Shown here in pieces: positions 5,542 to 11,986 of a DNA stretch of 11,986 nucleotides. The translations under genes and the position numbers were made by a program. Source of the DNA: an uncultured Methylococcaceae bacterium (GTDB lineage Bacteria; Pseudomonadota; Gammaproteobacteria; Methylococcales; Methylomonadaceae); the NCBI GenBank assembly GCA_903939355.1, contig CAJAHC010000279.1, forward strand, positions 1-11,986. Direction: 5' to 3'. The notes below the pieces were generated by a model, which saw only the letters and a program-made list of their open reading frames with translations, searched no databases and was not told the DNA's origin. Each line of letters opens with the position of its first letter. Position 1 is the stretch's first letter.

Positions 5542-7239
5542 TCAATCAAGATTGTCCGTCACCGCACCTAACGATGCCGAACTTACTAATCTGGCATATT
5601 TTGCCAATACCCCCCGGGTATAGCGTGGTAAAGGTTGTGTCCATATTTCAAGGCGACGGGCGATTTCGTGTTCATTGACCACTAGGCTTAATTCATTATT
5701 TTCGGCATCGATGATAATAGTATCGCCATTTTCAATGATTGCCAATGGACCACCAACATAAGCTTCCGGGGTAATGTGACCTACTACAAAACCATGCGTG
5801 CCGCCGGAAAAACGACCATCCGTAATTAATGCGACTTCTTTACCTAACCCTTTGCCCATAATGGCGGAAGTCGGGGAGAGCATTTCACGCATGCCAGGGC
5901 CGCCTTTGGGGCCTTCGTAGCGGATAACAATCACATCACCCTTAACAATATCGCCACTTAATATACTTTGTAACGCTTGTTCCTCCGCATCAAAAACTTT
6001 GGCTGTGCCGACAAAGCGTAAACCTTCTTTACCCGTTATTTTTGCAACTGAGCCACCCGGTGCCAGATTGCCATATAAAACGACAAGATGACTGTCTTTT
6101 TTAATCGGGTTATCTAGTGAGTGAATGATATCTTGGTCTTCAGGATACGGTTTAACATCGGCCAAATTTTCCGCCAGCGTTTTGCCGGTTACGGTTAAGC
6201 AGTTGCCGTGCAGTAAACCTTTATCTAGTAATATCTTCATCAACGGCTGAATGCCACCGATTTCAATTAATTCGGTCATCATGTAATGGCCGCTGGGTTT
6301 TAAATCGGCAACTAGAGGAACATGTTTGCCGATACGAGTGAAGTCATCTAAAGTGATATCAACTTTGGCAGCATTTGCCATGGCCAAAATATGCAACACT
6401 GCATTGGTTGAGCCGCCAAGTGCAATGACTATAGTGATGGCATTTTCAAAGGCCTCTTTAGTCATAATGTCACTGGGTTTAATATTCTGTTTAAGTAATT
6501 CCAATACAGCTGCACCAGCGCGTTCGCAATCTAATCTTTTATCGTTTGAGATAGCTGCTTGGGCAGAGCTGTTCGGTAGACTCATGCCTAGTGCTTCAAT
6601 TGCGGATGCCATTGTATTTGCAGTATACATGCCACCGCAGGAGCCAGCTCCAGGAATGGCTTTAGCTTCAATTTCAGCAAGTTCGGCATCATTTATTTCA
6701 TTGTTGGCTCTGGCGCCCACCGCTTCAAAAACAGAAACCACGTCGAGTTTTTTATCTTTATGACAGCCCGGCATAATAGTGCCGCCATAAACAAAAACGC
6801 TGGGGCGATTTAATCGTGATATTGCAATCATACAGCCAGGCATGTTTTTATCACAGCCACCAATGGCAACAATACCATCGAAACCTTGGCAGCCAACGAC
6901 TGTCTCAATTGAGTCGGCAATTACTTCGCGGGATACTAGCGAATATTTCATGCCTTCAGTGCCCATTGAAATGCCGTCAGATATGGTAATGGTATTAAAA
7001 ATAACGGCTTTACCATTCGCGTTATCAACACCCGTAGCTGCAGAATCGGCTAGTTTATTGATATGCATATTACAGGGAGTGACCATGCTCCAGGTCGAAG
7101 CAATACCGATTTGCGGTTTTTTGAAGTCCTCGTTTTTAAAGCCTACAGCGTGCAACATCGCTCGGCTGGGTGCGCGCTCCATACCGTCAACAACTAAAGA
7201 AGAAAAGTGACGTGTGTTGTGGTCATCTGAATGAGCCAT
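5542..7239 (-). CDS. ilvD: Dihydroxy-acid dehydratase IlvD
   Basis: IlvD dehydrates 2,3-dihydroxy-isovalerate and 2,3-dihydroxy-3-methylvalerate to the 2-keto acids in valine, leucine and isoleucine synthesis. The 565-residue protein has the three iron-sulfur cysteines expected for the family: C56 (TPCNMH), C129 ([10 protein letters not shown]) and C201 ([12 protein letters not shown]). K131 in CDKN is the lysine that is carbamylated to bind Mg2+ in characterised members. The late GRFSGGTHG motif carries the proposed catalytic serine. The length and motif context match the shorter (about 560 residue) class, which in studied members carries a [2Fe-2S] cluster, rather than the E. coli type of about 616 residues with an oxygen-sensitive [4Fe-4S]. 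The start ATG follows AGGA at a normal distance. It lies 86 bp downstream of the SH3 gene. No leader peptide or attenuator was found. Confidence 0.96.
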   Translation of the reverse strand: MAHSDDHNTRHFSSLVVDGMERAPSRAMLHAVGFKNEDFKKPQIGIASTWSMVTPCNMHINKLADSAATGVDNANGKAVIFNTITISDGISMGTEGMKYSLVSREVIADSIETVVGCQGFDGIVAIGGCDKNMPGCMIAISRLNRPSVFVYGGTIMPGCHKDKKLDVVSVFEAVGARANNEINDAELAEIEAKAIPGAGSCGGMYTANTMASAIEALGMSLPNSSAQAAISNDKRLDCERAGAAVLELLKQNIKPSDIMTKEAFENAITIVIALGGSTNAVLHILAMANAAKVDITLDDFTRIGKHVPLVADLKPSGHYMMTELIEIGGIQPLMKILLDKGLLHGNCLTVTGKTLAENLADVKPYPEDQDIIHSLDNPIKKDSHLVVLYGNLAPGGSVAKITGKEGLRFVGTAKVFDAEEQALQSILSGDIVKGDVIVIRYEGPKGGPGMREMLSPTSAIMGKGLGKEVALITDGRFSGGTHGFVVGHITPEAYVGGPLAIIENGDTIIIDAENNELSLVVNEHEIARRLEIWTQPLPRYTRGVLAKYARLVSSASLGAVTDNLD

Positions 7240-7325
7240 GTGTTTAATTCCTGAGGTATAAGTAAAGAATATGTTGCGCTGCTTTAAAGAATCTATTTAA
7301 ATTTTTTATGTTTTATAGCTGGGCG

Positions 7326-7994
7326 TTAATAGTTGTTCCAGTTATTTTTCCGTCTCCAGCCGAGTTTAGGAAGGATAAATCCTAATAGAACACCAATTAG
7401 CGATAAAATGCCGCCGTATAAAAACCAGTCCTGACTCGCCGTGTCTTTAAGGGCTTGATTTTCTAGCTTAAATTGTTGTAAATCTCGTTCAACATTAACG
7501 ACACGTTCTTGAAGTTCGTCACGTTCATTTTTTAATTGGAATGAATTGGCAGCCGTTTTCTTAAGATCCTCAAACTCTCTTGCTAATTGATCACGCTCAG
7601 TCGCTAAAGACTTCTCTAAGGATGATCCTGGGGTGAGTTTATCTTTAAGCGCTCTTATTTCTGTCGCTAGTGTGGCATTATTGGATTGAAGTTGCGCTAT
7701 GCTTTTACTTGCGCTGTCCTTAGGGTCAACAATAGGCGCTTGCTTTGTAGTAAAACGTGATTTGATATGGCCTTCTGTGCCATCCATAAGACGTACTTTG
7801 ATAAAATCAAATTTACTCTCATTTTCAATAACCATGAGTGGTGTTCCAATTGGTAATAATTTTAAAGCTTTACCATGAATGCTGGGGGAACCTCTTAATG
7901 TTAAATTAACATCATCTGTAACATAAATCGTTTCTGCCTGGGCAAAATCTAAAGAGAGTATTAAGATAAAAAAAGCACTGAGTAATTTTTTCAC
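7326..7994 (-). CDS. SH3-domain, coiled-coil, membrane-anchored protein (TIGR04211 / YgiM type)
   Basis: The 222-residue protein has four parts. Residues 1-20 are a Sec-type signal peptide (MKKLLSAFFILILSLDFAQA, cleavage probably after AQA). About 22-85 is a bacterial SH3 domain (YVTDDVNLTLRGSPS..., LLPIGTPLMVIE, GTEGHIKSRF). About 95-188 is a charged coiled coil rich in Glu, Lys, Leu and Gln. About 190-209 is a single transmembrane helix, followed by a basic tail (GWRRKNNWNNY). This is the plan of E. coli YgiM, so the SH3 part should be periplasmic and anchored at the inner membrane by the C-terminal helix. The molecular function is unknown; SH3b domains often bind cell-wall peptides. Translation starts at GTG 7992-7994, preceded by an AGAAGA sequence. 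It lies 36 bp downstream of argF and probably shares its transcript. Confidence 0.88.
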   Translation of the reverse strand: MKKLLSAFFILILSLDFAQAETIYVTDDVNLTLRGSPSIHGKALKLLPIGTPLMVIENESKFDFIKVRLMDGTEGHIKSRFTTKQAPIVDPKDSASKSIAQLQSNNATLATEIRALKDKLTPGSSLEKSLATERDQLAREFEDLKKTAANSFQLKNERDELQERVVNVERDLQQFKLENQALKDTASQDWFLYGGILSLIGVLLGFILPKLGWRRKNNWNNY

Positions 7995-8030
7995 AATTAT
8001 CTTCTGTTAGTGGTGGTTTAGTAAATTAAT

Positions 8031-8939
8031 TTAATGTTCTTTTTTACAAAGGAGAAATTCTAAAAGTGCTTTTTGGGCGTGTAAGCGATTTTCGGCTTCA
8101 GCGAAAACAACGCTTTGCGGCCCGTCAATAACTTCGGAAGTTACTTCTTCACCTCTGTGAGCGGGGAGGCAGTGCATAAATAGTGCGTCATTTTTAGCAA
8201 TATTCATAATATTTTCGTTAATTTGATAGTCTCTAAAAGCAATTTCGCGAAGTTTTTGTTCCTCTTCCTGTCCCATGCTAGCCCAAACATCGGTAACACA
8301 AAGATCGCTATTTTTGGCCGCTTCTAATGCAGTATTAAAAAATTTAACGTGTTTGCCAGCTGCCTTAACAAATTCGGGGAGTGGTTGATATCCTGCTGGA
8401 CAAGCAATATGTAAAGTAAAATCAAGTAGCATGGCAGCATGGATGTAAGAATGGCACATATTGTTACCATCACCTATCCAGGCTACAGTTTTGCCTTTAA
8501 TATCGCCACGACATTCAAAATAAGTTTGCATATCAGCCAGCAACTGACAAGGGTGTTGTTGATCAGTTAAGCCATTAATGACAGGTACGCTGGAGTACTG
8601 TGCAAATGTAGTAACAGTTTCATGTTTGTCTGTTCTTAACATGATGCAATCAACCATGCTGGATATTACTTTAGCACTGTCATGTAGGGGTTCACCTCTA
8701 CCTAGCTGAGTATCTCTGGGCGATAAAAATAGGGCGCTACCACCAAAATGAACCATGCCAGCTTCAAAGGAAATACGCGTGCGTGTCGATGACTTTTCAA
8801 AAATCATGGCTAACACCTGGCCTTTTAAAGGCTGGTAATCTCGAGCCCGATTATTTTTAAGTGTTATGGCTCTATAGATTATGTGACGAAGCTCATCGCT
8901 CGATAAATCAAGTAGGCTGGTGAAATGTCTTGGATTCAT
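8031..8939 (-). CDS. argF: Ornithine carbamoyltransferase ArgF
   Basis: The enzyme joins ornithine and carbamoyl phosphate to give citrulline, the sixth step of arginine synthesis, in the cytoplasm. The 302-residue protein contains the carbamoyl-phosphate motif S51-T-R-T-R55 ([13 protein letters not shown]) and H129-P-C-Q132. It also has the ornithine-binding DVWASMGQE loop and H256-C-L-P with the catalytic cysteine C257, followed by AHRGEEV. These separate it from aspartate carbamoyltransferase. The length is typical of the anabolic form of about 300-310 residues rather than the longer catabolic ArcB. The ATG at 8937-8939 lies 12 bp after the argD stop and there is no strong Shine-Dalgarno sequence, so expression with argD as one transcript is likely. 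Confidence 0.96.
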   Translation of the reverse strand: MNPRHFTSLLDLSSDELRHIIYRAITLKNNRARDYQPLKGQVLAMIFEKSSTRTRISFEAGMVHFGGSALFLSPRDTQLGRGEPLHDSAKVISSMVDCIMLRTDKHETVTTFAQYSSVPVINGLTDQQHPCQLLADMQTYFECRGDIKGKTVAWIGDGNNMCHSYIHAAMLLDFTLHIACPAGYQPLPEFVKAAGKHVKFFNTALEAAKNSDLCVTDVWASMGQEEEQKLREIAFRDYQINENIMNIAKNDALFMHCLPAHRGEEVTSEVIDGPQSVVFAEAENRLHAQKALLEFLLCKKEH

Positions 8940-8951
8940 GTTGGATATAAT

Positions 8952-10133
8952 TTAAGCAGTTTGTTCAGTGTAGTCGTTAATAATGCCGGACAATGTTTCT
9001 ACCAATAGCTTGATTTGCAGCTCATCTATAATTAATGGCGGTAATAGTCTAATAGTTGTTTCATTGGTTACATTAATTAATAAATGCTGTTGTAATGCTA
9101 ATTGAATTAATTCGGCACAGGGACTATCTAGTTCGATACCGATCATTAAGCCTTTGTTACGTATATCAATAACATGACTATTAGTCTTAAGATGCTCAGT
9201 TAAGCCTAAGCGTATAAGCTCACCCTTTTGAGTCGCTGAATTAATCAGGTTTTTTTCGTCGAGTGTTGCTAATACAGCTAAAGCGGCACTACAAGCTAAA
9301 GGATTGCCACCAAAAGTAGAGCCGTGAGTTCCTGCGGTCAATAACTTTGCTGCTTTGCCTCGGGCAAGGCATGCGCCGATGGGTACACCGTTGCCTAATG
9401 CTTTGGCTAAGGTGCATACATCAGGGATAATATCATTATGTTGAAAGGCAAGGAATTTGCCAGTCCTGCCAATACCTGTCTGGATTTCATCTAACATCAA
9501 CAGCAAATCATACTGGTCACAAAGTTGTCGCAATTGGTTAATATAGTCTGGTGCGGGTATATTAACTCCGCCTTCACCTTGAATGGGTTCAACTAAAATT
9601 GCAACGATATTGTTATTTTGTGCCAACGCAGTTTCAATGGACTCTATGTTGTTGTAAGGAACTCTTATAAAACCTTCAACAAGCGGTGTAAAACCATATT
9701 GAACTTTGCTGTTCCCAGTAGCTGATAATGTTGCCAAAGTACGCCCATGAAAACTTTTCTCCATGACTATAATTGCCGGATTATCCAATCCTTTTTCGTG
9801 ACCATACTTACGAGCCAGCTTGATAGCGGCTTCATTAGCTTCTGCGCCCGAATTACAAAAAAAGACGTTATCCATGCCACTTTTTTTAGTCAGTTTGTCA
9901 GCTAACATTTCTTGGCCAGGGATACCATAGATATTGGAAGTATGTATGAGTTTTTTGCTTTGTTCACAGATAGCGTTGTGTATAGCAGGATGAGCATGGC
10001 CTAAGTTACATACTGCTATGCCGGAAAGTGCATCTAAGTAACGATTATTTTTATCATCAAATAACCACGCGCCTTCTCCTCGATCGAAAGTTATCGGTAA
10101 ACGATTGTATGTTGGCATAATATGGCTGGACAT
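8952..10133 (-). CDS. argD: Acetylornithine aminotransferase ArgD
   Basis: This PLP-dependent class III aminotransferase converts N-acetylglutamate semialdehyde to N-acetylornithine with glutamate as donor. In many bacteria the same enzyme also makes N-succinyl-diaminopimelate for lysine. The 393-residue protein shows CNSGAEANEAAIKLARKYG (93-111), FHGRT (128-132), EPIQGEGG (182-189), the pyridine-N-binding D215-E-I-Q and the PLP lysine K244 in LAKALGNGVPIGA, then GSTFGGNPLACSAALAVL. The sequence matches ArgD better than other class III members such as GabT or BioA, chiefly through the short compact N-terminus and the SNIYGIPGQEMLADKL stretch, but substrate is inferred. M1 is used as start; M6 is an alternative and neither has a strong ribosome binding site. 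It heads the argD-argF run behind a sigma70-type promoter. Confidence 0.93.
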   Translation of the reverse strand: MSSHIMPTYNRLPITFDRGEGAWLFDDKNNRYLDALSGIAVCNLGHAHPAIHNAICEQSKKLIHTSNIYGIPGQEMLADKLTKKSGMDNVFFCNSGAEANEAAIKLARKYGHEKGLDNPAIIVMEKSFHGRTLATLSATGNSKVQYGFTPLVEGFIRVPYNNIESIETALAQNNNIVAILVEPIQGEGGVNIPAPDYINQLRQLCDQYDLLLMLDEIQTGIGRTGKFLAFQHNDIIPDVCTLAKALGNGVPIGACLARGKAAKLLTAGTHGSTFGGNPLACSAALAVLATLDEKNLINSATQKGELIRLGLTEHLKTNSHVIDIRNKGLMIGIELDSPCAELIQLALQQHLLINVTNETTIRLLPPLIIDELQIKLLVETLSGIINDYTEQTA

Positions 10134-10193
10134 TCTGGCTGCCTGTAAACTAAAGTACTGGTGGCAATCTTACTGCCAAGTAAAAAACATTTA

Positions 10194-10222
10194 ATTATAG
10201 GTATCAATTTGATCGCAGGCAA
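10194..10222 (-). promoter_or_regulatory. Sigma70-type promoter for the argD-argF transcript
   Basis: On the minus strand TTGCCT (10217-10222) and TATAAT (10194-10199) are separated by exactly 17 bp. The -10 is perfect and the -35 matches four of six. Transcription would start near 10187, giving a leader of about 55 bases before the argD ATG. The leader contains a small hairpin, TGGCA...TGCCA (10162-10178). Confidence 0.55.
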
Positions 10223-10223
10223 G

Positions 10224-10238
10224 TCTTGGATTACAAGA
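10224..10238. promoter_or_regulatory. Small palindrome in the argD/grxD divergent promoter region
   Basis: TCTTG (10224-10228) and CAAGA (10234-10238) form a perfect inverted repeat with a 5-bp centre, directly next to the argD -35 box and between the two divergent promoters. It could be a regulator site, but the arms are short. It does not resemble an ArgR box. Confidence 0.25.
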
Positions 10239-10262
10239 TTTCCTTTTTTAAATCACTTAAAG

Positions 10263-10290
10263 TTGATAGAATTAGACACGTTTTTATTAA
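10263..10290 (+). promoter_or_regulatory. Candidate promoter for grxD
   Basis: TTGATA (10263-10268) and TATTAA (10285-10290) are spaced 16 bp apart. Transcription would start near 10297, leaving only about nine bases before the ATG at 10306, so the mRNA would be nearly leaderless or start a little differently. Confidence 0.35.
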
Positions 10291-10305
10291 ATTGAGTGAC
10301 TACAA

Positions 10306-10629
10306 ATGAGTGTTGCAGAAAGAATTAAAGATCAATTAGAAAGCAATCCAGTCGTTTTATACATGAAAGGCTCACCAGACTTTCCACAATGTGGTTTTTC
10401 GGGCCAAACCGTACAGATATTGAATGCTTGCCAAGCTAAATTTATGTACGTCAATATATTTGAAGATCCAGAATTGCGTGAAGCGCTTAAGGAACATTCA
10501 AATTGGCCTACTTACCCGCAACTTTATATCAAGGGTGAATTGGTTGGGGGGTGTGATATTGTTATTGATTTGTATAAAAAAGGTGAGTTGGTTGCTATGT
10601 TGGAAGCCGCTGGTGGTGTAGAGCAATAG
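10306..10629 (+). CDS. grxD: Monothiol glutaredoxin, Grx4 type
   Basis: The 107-residue protein has the monothiol CGFS active site at C29-G-F-S32 within KGSPDFPQCGFSGQT, the family's WPTYPQLYIKGELVGGCDI segment that builds the glutathione site, and the GELVAMLEAAG C-terminal helix. Length and motifs match E. coli GrxD (Grx4). In characterised members two Grx4 molecules bridge a [2Fe-2S] cluster through the active-site cysteine and glutathione, often together with BolA. The role is therefore iron-sulfur trafficking and iron sensing rather than disulfide reduction. This suits a neighbourhood containing the Fe-S enzyme IlvD, though no functional link is shown. It diverges from argD and converges on rnt. 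A weak GAGTGA precedes the ATG. Confidence 0.95.
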   Translation: MSVAERIKDQLESNPVVLYMKGSPDFPQCGFSGQTVQILNACQAKFMYVNIFEDPELREALKEHSNWPTYPQLYIKGELVGGCDIVIDLYKKGELVAMLEAAGGVEQ

Positions 10630-10712
10630 TTCAAAACATATGGATGGACAGATTGCTATTGGAAATATAGTTAAGTTGATATTATTTGCAAGTTTCCGCA
10701 TTTAATTGCAGA

Positions 10713-11336
10713 TTATTGATCAAGTAATTCAAGTCGATTCCAGCGATTAACGATTAAGCAAAACAGTTCCGCTGTCTTTTCGGCATCATATAGTGCTGAA
10801 TGGGCTTTCTCGTTATCCCATTCCAAGCCTGCGACTTGTGCAATTTTTGCCAGTACTGTCTGTTTGTAAGCTAAACCCCCCAAGGTAGCTGTATCGAAAG
10901 TACTAAAAGGATGAAAGGGACTACGTTTAATTTGCGTGCGTTGAATAGCTGCATTTAGAAAGGCAATGTCAAATGCAGGGTTATGGCCTACCAAGATTGC
11001 TCGTGTACAATCATTACGTTTTACTGCATGTTTAATAGGCTTGAATAACATATCCAATGCATCTTTTTCATCAATTGCCATGCGAAACGGATGATAAGGA
11101 TCTATGCCATTAAATTTAAGCGCGGCAGGATCCAATTCAGAGTTTTTAAAAGGAATAACATGTGTTGTATAGCGTTCGGTAATTGCTAACTCATTATCAC
11201 TATTTAATTCAACAATTACAGCAGCAATTTCCAGTAACGCATTTTTTTTGGAGTTAAATCCGGCTGTTTCTATGTCGACAATTATAGGGAGATAGCCTCT
11301 AAAGCGTTGAGCTAAAGGGATTGCAGTTTTGTCCAT
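10713..11336 (-). CDS. rnt: Ribonuclease T
   Basis: RNase T is a 3'-to-5' exoribonuclease that trims tRNA CCA ends and the 3' ends of 5S and other stable RNAs, and also acts on single-stranded DNA ends. The 207-residue protein has the DEDDh exonuclease set: D21 and E23 (IIVDIETAGF), D123 (GHNPAFDIAF), H179 and D184 (AHSALYDAEKTAELF). The N-terminal LAQRFRGYLPIIVDIETAGF block and the GLEWDNEKAHSALYDAEKTA block are characteristic of RNase T rather than of the DNA polymerase III epsilon subunit or oligoribonuclease. It follows pyrC by 78 bp on the same strand, an order that to my knowledge also occurs in Pseudomonas. No clear rho-independent terminator is visible in the 83 bp shared with the converging grxD. 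Confidence 0.95.
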   Translation of the reverse strand: MDKTAIPLAQRFRGYLPIIVDIETAGFNSKKNALLEIAAVIVELNSDNELAITERYTTHVIPFKNSELDPAALKFNGIDPYHPFRMAIDEKDALDMLFKPIKHAVKRNDCTRAILVGHNPAFDIAFLNAAIQRTQIKRSPFHPFSTFDTATLGGLAYKQTVLAKIAQVAGLEWDNEKAHSALYDAEKTAELFCLIVNRWNRLELLDQ

Positions 11337-11414
11337 TGAGTTTGAATCGTTTCAAAGTTAAAAAAGTAACTATGTTACGTCAAGTTGACTGGACATAGGT
11401 GAAATTATTAATCT

Positions 11415-11986
11415 TTACTGCATTTTCCAGCTTAGCTCTTCTCCTGCTTTGAGTGGCGTAACAGTATTGTCGTTTTCTCCGTAAAATAATGGAATGCTCC
11501 AGGTAGTTTTTTCTAAGGTAACTGTGTCGGAGTTTCTGGGTAAGCGGTAAAAATCTGCCCCGAAAAAGCTGGCGAAGCCTTCTAGCTTATTTAATGCGCC
11601 AGCTCGCTCAAATATTTCAGCGTAAAGCTCCAGTGCGGCATAAGCACTATAACAGCCTGCGCAACCACAACTGGTTTCTTTTAGTGAAGTAATATGTGGA
11701 GCACTATCAGTGCCCAAAAAGAACTTTGGATTGCCGCTGGTTGCAGCTTTAACCAATGCGAGTCGGTGATGTTCTCGCTTGATGATTGGTAAACAGTAAT
11801 AATGTGGACGTATGCCGCCTGCAAACAAAGCATTACGATTATACAGAAGATGTTGAGGGGTTATGGTTGCAGCAATATTATTTCCGGATGCAATAACAAA
11901 TTGCACAGCTTCACTAGTGGTTATATGTTCGAGTACAATACGCAAGCTGGGAAAATTTTTGGTAATATCAGTTAGGCTGGTGTCAA
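11415..11986 (-). CDS. pyrC: Dihydroorotase PyrC, C-terminal part (5' end beyond window)
   Basis: PyrC cyclises carbamoyl-aspartate to dihydroorotate, the third step of pyrimidine synthesis. The frame is open to the window edge and 189 residues are visible, a little over half of the roughly 345 expected. The fragment contains [10 protein letters not shown], whose histidine is a zinc ligand in E. coli PyrC. It continues with [29 protein letters not shown] and FLGTDSAPH with the catalytic zinc-binding aspartate, then [10 protein letters not shown] and a FYRLP stretch near the C-terminus. These match the single-domain class II dihydroorotase of gammaproteobacteria closely. A TTG at 11943-11945 could be mistaken for a start, but the reading frame and homology clearly continue upstream ([18 protein letters not shown]). 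Confidence 0.95.
   Translation of the reverse strand, partial: DTSLTDITKNFPSLRIVLEHITTSEAVQFVIASGNNIAATITPQHLLYNRNALFAGGIRPHYYCLPIIKREHHRLALVKAATSGNPKFFLGTDSAPHITSLKETSCGCAGCYSAYAALELYAEIFERAGALNKLEGFASFFGADFYRLPRNSDTVTLEKTTWSIPLFYGENDNTVTPLKAGEELSWKMQ

Noticed and set aside
5419..5560. ArgR operator near the argA start
   Set aside because: A TGAAT...ATTGA-like stretch near 5522-5540 has the wrong spacing and poor symmetry compared with the ARG box consensus.
6326..7210. Two plus-strand open frames (6326-6763 and 6842-7210) inside ilvD
   Set aside because: They are antisense shadows of ilvD with low-information Ala/Ser-rich translations.
10424..10701. Open frames overlapping grxD in other frames (plus 10424-10621, minus 10498-10701)
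   Set aside because: Their translations resemble no protein family and they conflict with the well-supported grxD.
10630..10712. Rho-independent terminator between grxD and rnt
   Set aside because: Only a 5-bp TGCAA/TTGCA pair with a long loop is present and there is no adjacent T-run.
11415..11945. Complete 176-residue protein starting at TTG 11943-11945
   Set aside because: The reading frame and PyrC similarity continue upstream to the window edge, so this is an internal codon.

Overview
The window reads as a chromosomal segment of a moderately AT-rich gammaproteobacterium. Every housekeeping protein (ArgA with fused kinase-like and GNAT domains, CpdA, RNase T, PyrC, CGFS glutaredoxin, YgiM-type SH3 anchor protein, MscL) looks gammaproteobacterial. 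A methanotroph-like lineage such as Methylococcales is possible, but this is only an impression.

Left part, about 1-2250, is an accessory scar. It opens with the 3' end of a DUF1244-type gene. Then come a gutted IS5-type transposase (152-349), a five-copy 42-bp minisatellite (371-616), the 3' end of a type I restriction specificity (HsdS-like) gene (880-1149), an apparently intact antitoxin/ParE-type toxin pair (1159-1661), a second broken fragment that may also be HsdS-like (1995-2177, with an in-frame TAG), and a nested inverted repeat of about 107 bp (2139-2245). The toxin-antitoxin pair is the only item here that still looks functional.

Middle and right parts, 2331-11986, are ordinary core genome. 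mscL lies on the plus strand and ends in two successive stem-loops. From 10133 down to 2969 the minus strand carries a gene run in the order argD, argF, SH3/anchor protein, ilvD, argA, cpdA, and a small RRM RNA-binding protein. ArgA, ArgD and ArgF supply steps 1, 4 and 6 of arginine synthesis. ArgD may also serve lysine synthesis, and IlvD serves the branched-chain amino acids. CpdA removes cAMP and is closely spaced behind argA. grxD (plus) diverges from argD; the gap between them holds a good sigma70-type promoter for argD and a plausible one for grxD. rnt and the 3' part of pyrC (minus, cut by the window edge) converge on grxD.

No rRNA, tRNA, CRISPR array, prophage or clearly novel multi-gene system is visible. 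The items most worth a second look are the minisatellite with its internal 21-bp sub-period, the nested inverted repeat before mscL, the toxin-antitoxin pair sitting in restriction-gene debris, and the perfect palindrome at the promoter of the RRM gene.
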